Of a DNA stretch of 9,747 nucleotides, positions 1 through 4,828 are shown piece by piece (the stretch's first letter is position 1; each line of letters begins with the position of its first letter). A program made the translations under genes and the position numbers. Origin of the DNA: CAZGSG01 sp964528095 (GTDB taxonomy: Bacteria > Bacteroidota > Bacteroidia > Chitinophagales > Chitinophagaceae); NCBI GenBank assembly GCA_964528095.1, contig CAZGSG010000222.1, positions 1 through 9,747 on the forward strand. The letters run 5' to 3'. Below the pieces are notes generated by a model. It did not search any database, was not told where the DNA came from, and saw nothing but the letters and a program-made list of their open reading frames with translations.

Positions 1-312
1 GGAGATCTTCCGGTTCAGGGTCTTGGAACTCAGGCCGTTTTCTTTCATGGATGCCAGCCAGCTTCGGATATAGGTATGATTGATGTCTTTGAGACCTGTA
101 TTACCAAAAGTAATGAGCATGTATTCAAAAAAGTCGCGGAGATCTGTCTGGTAGGAAATAATGGTATGCTGTGAATACCTTTTTTCATATTTAAGGTACT
201 CTATAAATGCGGTGTATGCGGTAGCAGGGAGAATACCAGGACTGAACTGTTCTTCACCGTGCAGCCCAGTGAGCGCAGAATTTTCAAGATTGTCCGGGTT
301 TCGTTTCGCCAT
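1..312 (-). CDS. Xer-family tyrosine recombinase, N-terminal part (runs off left edge)
   Basis: The visible 104 codons encode the N-terminal, DNA-core-binding (SAM-like) domain of a tyrosine recombinase of the XerC/XerD type. Such enzymes resolve chromosome dimers or integrate elements by cutting and rejoining DNA at paired sites. The recognisable part begins near residue 34 (FIEYLKYEKRYSQHT) and runs through ISYQTDLRDFFEYM to the NGLSSKTLNRKIS helix at the edge. The catalytic domain with its Arg/His/Tyr residues lies outside the window, so activity cannot be judged. The ATG ending at 312 is well supported, because an in-frame TAA lies only two codons upstream and there is no other ATG before the domain. 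About 30 residues of poorly conserved extension precede the domain. It lies downstream of rpsU on the same strand, an order common in Bacteroidota chromosomes, which favours a housekeeping Xer protein over a mobile-element integrase. No clear SD or promoter box is seen. XerC versus XerD cannot be decided here. Confidence 0.88.
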   Translation of the reverse strand, partial: MAKRNPDNLENSALTGLHGEEQFSPGILPATAYTAFIEYLKYEKRYSQHTIISYQTDLRDFFEYMLITFGNTGLKDINHTYIRSWLASMKENGLSSKTLNRKIS

Positions 313-339
313 ATATTATAATACCTGCTTTTCACCCCG

Positions 340-360
340 GCCGGAATGAGTATTCCAGGC
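340..360 (-). promoter_or_regulatory. Hairpin in the leader of the recombinase gene
   Basis: An 8-bp stem (340-347 with 352-360, one bulged A at 357) closes a 4-base loop. It lies 28 bases upstream of the recombinase start and just downstream of the rpsU terminator. No T-run follows it on the minus strand, so it is not a typical intrinsic terminator. It could stabilise the 3' end of rpsU mRNA or the 5' end of read-through transcripts. The pairing is visible in the sequence; any function is inference. Confidence 0.35.
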
Positions 361-372
361 TGGCCTGTAAAT

Positions 373-413
373 AAAAAAAGATAGCTACAAAGCTATTAAA
401 CTTTGAAGCCATC
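373..413 (-). terminator. Rho-independent terminator after rpsU
   Basis: Read on the minus strand, bases 413-401 pair with 392-380 to form a 13-position stem with one mismatch and one G-U pair around an 8-base loop. A run of seven T (379-373) follows directly. It begins 24 bases past the rpsU stop codon, the normal place for an intrinsic terminator. The downstream recombinase gene would then depend on read-through or on a promoter I cannot identify in the 60 bases before it. Confidence 0.8.
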
Positions 414-437
414 TTCTAATATCATTATGAGCAGGAA

Positions 438-635
438 TTAACTTTCGATCTTCCCGATGAATATGTTCTGCTTGTAGACTGCTTTTAGGATTTCACCCCG
501 GCGTTTTACAGACGGTTTTGTGAAACTCTGGCGTGCACGTAGTTGAAGTAAAGTCTTTGATTTCTCAAATTTCTTTTTGTACTTCTTAAGCGCCTTGTCT
601 ATGTTTTCGCAATCTTTTGAATCAATGATCAGCAT
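438..635 (-). CDS. rpsU: Small ribosomal subunit protein bS21
   Basis: This 65-residue basic protein is bS21, a component of the 30S subunit that sits near the 3' end of 16S rRNA and takes part in translation initiation. The length is typical of the family. The family pattern is clear: an N-terminal strand (MLIIDSKDCENIDKALKKYK), a lysine-rich helix, then RQSFTKPSVKRRGEILKAVYKQ. The start at 635 is fixed by a near-perfect Shine-Dalgarno sequence six bases upstream, which is rare in this window. In Bacteroidota, structural work on Flavobacterium johnsoniae ribosomes showed bS21, with bS18 and bS6, masking the anti-SD tail of 16S rRNA. A strong SD on rpsU mRNA would allow the gene to be translated mainly by ribosomes lacking bS21, a feedback loop; applying that here is inference. 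The gene has its own promoter box and terminator and is divergent from ribE. Confidence 0.96.
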   Translation of the reverse strand: MLIIDSKDCENIDKALKKYKKKFEKSKTLLQLRARQSFTKPSVKRRGEILKAVYKQNIFIGKIES

Positions 636-641
636 GTTGAT

Positions 642-649
642 ACCTCCTT
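642..649 (-). promoter_or_regulatory. Strong Shine-Dalgarno sequence of rpsU (AAGGAGGT)
   Basis: The minus strand reads AAGGAGGT with six bases between it and the rpsU ATG, an eight-base match to the canonical anti-SD. No other start in the window has a comparable motif. This agrees with the known exceptional status of rpsU in Bacteroidota, where most mRNAs do not use SD pairing. Confidence 0.88.
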
Positions 650-666
650 GGTATTTTTTAGAGCTG

Positions 667-674
667 CAAAGATA
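667..674 (-). promoter_or_regulatory. Bacteroidota -7 promoter box for rpsU
   Basis: The minus strand reads TATCTTTG, a full match to the Bacteroidota -7 consensus TAnnTTTG, followed by C. It lies 31 bases upstream of the rpsU start, which predicts a short leader of roughly 20-30 bases that includes the SD. The region upstream of the box is very A+T rich, but I see no good -33 TTTG element at the usual spacing. Confidence 0.6.
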
Positions 675-769
675 AAGGAAAATTTTAAAATTTAAACAGT
701 TTAAGAAGTAAAAAGATTGTATCAGTTCCTCCTCCCCCTAAAAAAGCCAATATGTAGTAAATTGCGGGA

Positions 770-1363
770 ATGTTTACGGGAATAATAGAAACAACAGGCA
801 TCGTTAAAGAAGTCATTTCCAATGGTTCAAATAAAACCTTTTGGATAGAATCGACTCTTTCCGAAGACTTTAAGGTAGATCAGAGCGTAAGCCATAGCGG
901 GGTCTGCCTGACCGTGGAAGAGATTAAAAACGGCCAGCACCGGGTAACGGCGATCGATGAAACGCTACAGAAAACAGACCTTGGTCATTGGATTACAGGA
1001 TCCGTGGTCAATATTGAACGGTGCCTCCTGGTCAATTCACGGCTGGACGGGCATTTTGTGCAGGGGCATTCTGATACGACCGGTGTATGCACTAAAAGAA
1101 AAAACAAAGAAGGCAGTTGGGAGTTTGAATTCGAATTTCCCGCAAAATTTGCCGAACTCATGATCGAAAAAGGCTCCATTGCTGTAAATGGAATAAGCCT
1201 GACAGCATTTAATGTAAAAAAGAAAAAATTTACTATCGCGGTCATCCCTTACACATTTGAACATACCAATATTCAACTTATTCAGCCAGGCAGTCTCGTA
1301 AACCTGGAATTTGATATGCTGGGGAAATATATTACCCGCAGGCTCGCCCTTGCAACACATTAA
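770..1363 (+). CDS. ribE: Riboflavin synthase (alpha subunit)
   Basis: The enzyme dismutates two molecules of 6,7-dimethyl-8-ribityllumazine into riboflavin and a pyrimidine that is recycled, the last step of riboflavin synthesis in the cytoplasm. At 197 residues it is of usual length and has two lumazine-binding barrels. The N-terminal barrel opens with the hallmark MFTGIIE, including Phe2, and contains SHSGVCLT (41-48), with Ser39 and Cys46 at positions matching active-site residues of the E. coli enzyme. The C-terminal barrel contains GHFVQGHSDTTG (94-105) and VNGISLT (139-145), followed by IPYTFEHTN and the GKYITRR ending. The start at 770 is set by the conserved MFTGI terminus. No SD precedes it. 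A weak TAAATTGC box at 758-765 would imply an almost leaderless mRNA, but I do not trust it. No FMN riboswitch fits in the 134-bp upstream gap, and no other rib genes are adjacent. The gene is also called ribC in some species. Confidence 0.96.
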   Translation: MFTGIIETTGIVKEVISNGSNKTFWIESTLSEDFKVDQSVSHSGVCLTVEEIKNGQHRVTAIDETLQKTDLGHWITGSVVNIERCLLVNSRLDGHFVQGHSDTTGVCTKRKNKEGSWEFEFEFPAKFAELMIEKGSIAVNGISLTAFNVKKKKFTIAVIPYTFEHTNIQLIQPGSLVNLEFDMLGKYITRRLALATH

Positions 1364-1556
1364 GGGTTTATAAATACCTCCCGGTTTTTAACCCGATTTC
1401 ATCCATACCTACTATTCTCCAACAATAAGGAAGGTAAAATTCCTTACGTGTTATTACTAGCAACTATTGTGGTTGATACTCATAATTTATTGGAGCAAAA
1501 GAACAATCTTTACAAGAGAGATATTCCAATATCCCATTATTGTAAAACCAGTATTT
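1364..1556 (+). other. Intergenic gap with a 7-bp inverted repeat (1426-1446)
   Basis: This roughly 190-bp gap between ribE and the acyltransferase gene holds one neat inverted repeat: TAAGGAA (1426-1432), a 7-base spacer, TTCCTTA (1440-1446). No T-run follows, so it is not a standard terminator; it could be an operator or mRNA hairpin. A weaker GGGTT/AACCC pair (1364-1368 and 1390-1394) directly follows the ribE stop. I see no full TAnnTTTG box, so the cassette promoter is not located. Confidence 0.3.
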
Positions 1557-2714
1557 ATGAATCCTGCGACGCTGAAAAGGTCGTATTATCCTTCCCTTGA
1601 CGGGCTGCGCGGCATTGCCATTATCCTGGTCATTTGCTGTCACTACTTTGATTTCATTCCTTTTATGGCATTTGGATGGATAGGGGTAGATATCTTTTTT
1701 GTGTTGTCTGGTTTTCTTATCACCGATATCCTTTTAACAACCAGAAACAACAAGAATTTTCTTCAAAATTTTTATATTCATCGCGCTTTGCGCATTTTTC
1801 CACTCTATTATGGCGTGGTGCTTATATTCTTCCTGCTATCTCCAATTTTTAATGCCCTAAGTGAACAATATATTTATTACCAGGATCACCAATTGTTTAC
1901 ATGGCTGCATTTACAAAACTGGTTATATATAATATATCAAAAACCGAGTGACTTTCTTCTGCTGAATCATTTTTGGTCTCTTTCCGTAGAAGAACAGTTT
2001 TACCTTTTTTGGCCACTGATCATTCTTATATGCAAAAGCCATAAAAAACTTGCGGCTATCGCTCTATTTATAATGGCGGGCTGCATACTTCTCCGTTTCT
2101 CCTCATGGATTTATTATGGCAATGGCTATACGAACTTTTATTTTCAATACATGACCCGTCTGGATGGACTTTGTATCGGAAGTCTAATAGCGATCTGGAG
2201 AACTATAGACATTGGTACTACGAGAAAAAAAGTTTTTAAATTATCAGGCCTCATACTAATCAGTCATTTTTTTGTTTTTGTATTGAGTCGTACTCTTTTC
2301 CCAGGTCTTCCTCATTTTTCTTTATGGGGATATACAAGCATTTCCTCCCTGTTTGCCGTTTTGTTGATCGTATTGCTTGAAAAGAATACTGTGGCGACCA
2401 GAACGATTTTTCAAAATAAACCCCTTCGGTCAATCGGAAAAATTTCATATGGTCTGTACGTATTTCATTGGCCCGTGTTAGTGCTGTTCAAACTTTACCT
2501 GCTCCAGGCTGTAGCAGCATCTGCCCTTGCCCCTTATACTGACCTTGTCATTGCATTTTCCGCATTATTGGTGGCCCTTGGAATAAGCGCCCTGAGTTAT
2601 CACTTCTTTGAAAAAAAGATACTCGAGCTAAAAGGCGTGCTAACTTCGGAAGGGTATTTCTCAAAGATCAGACAAAGGATATTATTATTTTTCAGGCTTG
2701 TTTCTTCCAGGTAA
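1557..2714 (+). CDS. Acyltransferase 3 family membrane protein (OafA/YrhL-like)
   Basis: This 385-residue multi-pass membrane protein belongs to the acyltransferase-3 family, which transfers acetyl or other short acyl groups onto O-antigens, capsules, exopolysaccharides, lipids or macrolides. From the chosen start, the family signature is SLDGLRGIAIILVICCH, with Arg18 and His29 in the R-x10-H arrangement thought to be catalytic. It is followed by GWIGVDIFFVLSGFLI (40-55), FYIHRALRIFPLYY (72-85), FWSLSVEEQFYLFWP (139-153), RLDGLCIGSLIA (201-212), GKISYGLYVFHWPV (294-307) and the closing SYHFFEKK (347-354). About ten membrane helices are expected. The reading frame is open from an ATG at 1467, but that adds 30 residues atypical of the family, whereas the ATG at 1557 places the first motif at the usual distance. 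No SD is seen at either. The substrate cannot be read from sequence. The protein ends in a short basic cytoplasmic-type tail and has no extra SGNH domain. Confidence 0.9.
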   Translation: MNPATLKRSYYPSLDGLRGIAIILVICCHYFDFIPFMAFGWIGVDIFFVLSGFLITDILLTTRNNKNFLQNFYIHRALRIFPLYYGVVLIFFLLSPIFNALSEQYIYYQDHQLFTWLHLQNWLYIIYQKPSDFLLLNHFWSLSVEEQFYLFWPLIILICKSHKKLAAIALFIMAGCILLRFSSWIYYGNGYTNFYFQYMTRLDGLCIGSLIAIWRTIDIGTTRKKVFKLSGLILISHFFVFVLSRTLFPGLPHFSLWGYTSISSLFAVLLIVLLEKNTVATRTIFQNKPLRSIGKISYGLYVFHWPVLVLFKLYLLQAVAASALAPYTDLVIAFSALLVALGISALSYHFFEKKILELKGVLTSEGYFSKIRQRILLFFRLVSSR

Positions 2715-2742
2715 ACAGGATGCAGGGAGAGTCCTTTTCTTT

Positions 2743-2750
2743 TATCTTTG
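2743..2750 (+). promoter_or_regulatory. Possible -7 promoter box before the GT-C-like gene
   Basis: TATCTTTG matches the Bacteroidota -7 consensus TAnnTTTG and is followed by C, exactly like the box before rpsU. It ends 14 bases before the next ATG, so the transcript would have a leader of only about ten bases. No -33 element is visible at proper spacing. The gap between the two genes is 50 bp, so the second gene may have its own promoter as well as read-through from the acyltransferase gene. Confidence 0.35.
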
Positions 2751-2764
2751 CCTGAACCACTGCA

Positions 2765-3934
2765 ATGCAAACAGCTAATTTCAAAACAGGGAGTCCCCCT
2801 TTTTTCAATAAATACTGGCATTTACTAATCCTTTTGTTCTGCTGGCTCATTGTTCAATCCATCCTTGTTTATCAAATAGGAATACAAACAGATCTCGAAG
2901 CCGCCAAATATATACATGAAGCTGATTATTTGCTAAAAAATGGTTCCGTCTCCACTTCTAATTTCTGGCTGTATAGCACGCAGATATTCCTAATTGCGCT
3001 GTCAATGAAATTAAAGACCGGCATTATTTCGGTTTTCCTTGTACAGCTTATTGTTAATTTGGTCGCCACACTGACATTTTATAAATTTCTACGGCATATT
3101 AGCAATGAGACAACAGCCTTTATTATCCTCTTATTTTTCATTTTTAATTTTCCTTTCCAGGCATTCAATAGTATGCTACAGACAGAATCTCTTTTCCATA
3201 GTATCACGATTCTGTTCAGCTGCTACCTGCTTAAATTGAAAAGGCTTACCATAAGAAATGCTCTTTTCATTTTTTTGTTTTTACTACTGATCATTTTTAC
3301 AAGACCCTCCGGCCTTTTATTTATTCCCTGTACATTTCTTTACCTGTTTTTTCGTTTTTTCAAACAGCTTTCGATTCCGCTCAAAGCAACAATTACCCTG
3401 GCTGTTACCATTGTCTTCCTTTTCGTTTTGAATACCGCATTGGGAAGCGGCGGAGAATTAGACCTGATGTTGCCCTTCCGGGACGAGAGGATCATTTGCG
3501 GTGTCCCTACCCTGGCCCATTTCATTGACATTAAGACCAGCAATGATCCGAATTCTATCTGGGGACTATTGTATTATATTACGCATAATACCGGGCAGTT
3601 TCTGAGGCTTGTGCTACTGCGGTCCAGGGCTTTTTTCGGACTATCCAGGACGTACTACAGTACGGGGCACAATATCTATCTATATCTGTATTTTTTCCCT
3701 TTTTATCTTTTTGTGTTGCTTAGTATCCGGAAATGGCTACTCACCAATAAACACCTGCTGCTTTACTGTTTATCATTCTTGCTGTTTACATGGTGTACAG
3801 TGATTTTAACCTGCGACGATTGGCATAACCGTTTCTTTCTGACATTGATGCCGTACATTTATATTTTATCGGCACCATTCATTCAAACCGTCACTAAAAA
3901 TATTAAAAGGGATGCAGGCAGAGCAAGTGTTTAG
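2765..3934 (+). CDS. Multi-pass membrane protein, probable GT-C-type glycosyltransferase
   Basis: This 389-residue protein has roughly eight to ten hydrophobic segments (about 18-38, 85-105, 117-135, 166-195, 206-226, 303-320, 331-350 and 358-378). Its layout resembles GT-C glycosyltransferases such as the ArnT/PMT-like families, which use lipid-phosphate sugars on the outer side of the inner membrane. Supporting signs are a first external loop with acidic Asp43 after helix one and the pattern DLEAAKYIHEADYLLKNG, a QTESLF motif (139-144), FTRPSGLLFIP (178-188) after a helix, and DDWHNRFFLTLMPY (351-364) before the last helix. The family match is by architecture and scattered motifs, so function is a moderate-confidence inference; it might instead be an uncharacterised polymerase-like or flippase-like protein. 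It lies 50 bp after the acyltransferase gene, and its 3' end overlaps the oxygenase gene by 23 bases. No SD is seen. Very T-rich codons reflect its hydrophobic content. Confidence 0.62.
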   Translation: MQTANFKTGSPPFFNKYWHLLILLFCWLIVQSILVYQIGIQTDLEAAKYIHEADYLLKNGSVSTSNFWLYSTQIFLIALSMKLKTGIISVFLVQLIVNLVATLTFYKFLRHISNETTAFIILLFFIFNFPFQAFNSMLQTESLFHSITILFSCYLLKLKRLTIRNALFIFLFLLLIIFTRPSGLLFIPCTFLYLFFRFFKQLSIPLKATITLAVTIVFLFVLNTALGSGGELDLMLPFRDERIICGVPTLAHFIDIKTSNDPNSIWGLLYYITHNTGQFLRLVLLRSRAFFGLSRTYYSTGHNIYLYLYFFPFYLFVLLSIRKWLLTNKHLLLYCLSFLLFTWCTVILTCDDWHNRFFLTLMPYIYILSAPFIQTVTKNIKRDAGRASV

Positions 3935-4715
3935 ATTACAATTTTCAGATCAGGAAAATAATACAAGATTAAATCATCTCTTTAACAGCAATCAACCTAT
4001 ACGGCATGTTTTAATAGATAATTTCCTGCAGGATGAAATCGCCGCCAGCATCTTTTCCGGTTTCCCAAAAATGGATTTGATGAATACTCATTATAAAGGC
4101 ATTAATGAAAAAAAAGCCGAACATTCTGATTTTGGCAAACTCCACGCTTCTTTCGAACGTTTACACAATGCGCTTTGCTCCCCTGTTTTTATAAACTGGC
4201 TTACACAGGTTACCGGGATAGGGTCACTGGAAACCATTAATGACAGGCTGGGATATGGCTTGCACCAGGGCGCTAACAAGAGTTTCCTGGATATACATAT
4301 TGACTATAATCTGCACCCGATTAAAAAGACCTACCGGAAACTTAACCTGATCATTTTTTTCAACCCTTCCTGGCAGGAGGATTGGGGCGGACAATTGGAG
4401 CTATGGGATAAGGATGTAAAGAACTGTATTCAAAGCATAGTCCCCACGTTTAACCGTTGTGTTATTTTCGAATGCTCGAATATCTCCTACCACGGTTATA
4501 GCCAGATCAATGTTCCCGAAGGGACTACGAGAAAATCACTATATCAATACTATTTCACACCCGCTCCCGAAGATGTTTCTTTCCATGACACGACTTTTAA
4601 GCCGAGACCACAGGAACCCTTGATGAAAAAAATGTTCACCTATTCAAAGGACTTCGCCAAAAACTCAGTTAAAAAAGTCCTTGTAAGGATTGGCTGGAAA
4701 AAATTTCTTGAATAA
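3912..4715 (+). CDS. 2-oxoglutarate/Fe(II)-dependent oxygenase (prolyl-4-hydroxylase-like fold)
   Basis: This soluble 267-residue protein fits the 2OG-Fe(II) oxygenase superfamily, which hydroxylates or otherwise oxidises a substrate using 2-oxoglutarate, oxygen and iron. The iron-binding triad is visible: His129 and Asp131 in LDIHIDYN, and His194 in SYHGY. A likely 2-oxoglutarate-binding Arg207 lies in TRKSLYQYYF. Core strands YRKLNLIIFFNPSW (141-154) and WGGQLELWD (158-166) are typical of a subgroup often found with envelope polysaccharide genes. The N-terminal HVLIDNFLQDEIAASI segment (32-47) is also usual. The C-terminal 40 residues are basic and form an extension. The first ATG, which overlaps the preceding gene by 23 bases, is used because the next Met is at residue 54, inside the domain. 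The overlap suggests translational coupling. The substrate is unknown; a sugar, lipid or peptide partner of the two upstream membrane enzymes is inferred from context only. Confidence 0.82.
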   Translation: MQAEQVFRLQFSDQENNTRLNHLFNSNQPIRHVLIDNFLQDEIAASIFSGFPKMDLMNTHYKGINEKKAEHSDFGKLHASFERLHNALCSPVFINWLTQVTGIGSLETINDRLGYGLHQGANKSFLDIHIDYNLHPIKKTYRKLNLIIFFNPSWQEDWGGQLELWDKDVKNCIQSIVPTFNRCVIFECSNISYHGYSQINVPEGTTRKSLYQYYFTPAPEDVSFHDTTFKPRPQEPLMKKMFTYSKDFAKNSVKKVLVRIGWKKFLE

Positions 4716-4783
4716 ACTGACCATCGCTCAAAACAAGGAAACGATAAATAATCCGGCCTATCGCCTGACCGGTATTCCTAAAT

Positions 4784-4814
4784 AAAAAAAGCCGCTACCA
4801 GGTAGCGGCTTTTT
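4784..4814. terminator. Bidirectional intrinsic terminator between converging genes
   Basis: A perfect inverted repeat, GCCGCTACC (4791-4799) and GGTAGCGGC (4801-4809), is flanked by seven A on the left (4784-4790) and five T on the right (4810-4814). On either strand this gives a G+C-rich hairpin followed by a T-run. The central bases must stay unpaired to form the loop, leaving about a 7-bp core stem extended by A-T pairs. It serves the plus-strand cassette ending at 4715 and the minus-strand peptidase gene ending at 4829. Confidence 0.92.
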
Positions 4815-4828
4815 GAGAAATAAACTCT

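Noticed and set aside
1..312. Recombinase as evidence of an integrated mobile element
   Set aside because: The rpsU-adjacent position is common for chromosomal Xer-like genes in Bacteroidota, and no attachment-site repeat, tRNA or phage gene is present in the window.
161..349. A 62-codon plus-strand open frame at the left end
   Set aside because: It is antisense to the recombinase N-terminal domain, whose translation matches a known family.
636..769. An FMN riboswitch upstream of ribE
   Set aside because: The gap is only 134 bp, shared with the rpsU promoter, and lacks the conserved multi-helix RFN pattern.
985..1360. Two minus-strand open frames opposite ribE (86 and 107 codons)
   Set aside because: Both overlap the conserved riboflavin synthase coding sequence and have no family resemblance; they are frame shadows.
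1467..1556. A 30-residue N-terminal extension on the acyltransferase
   Set aside because: The ATG at 1557 puts the first family motif at the usual distance from the N-terminus, and the extension has no family resemblance or start signal. It cannot be fully excluded.
2718..3923. Near-repeat of 14 bases (2718-2731 and 3910-3923, one mismatch), both containing an ATG
   Set aside because: Too short to be meaningful in 10 kb. The first copy opens only an 11-codon frame, and I see no further flanking similarity.
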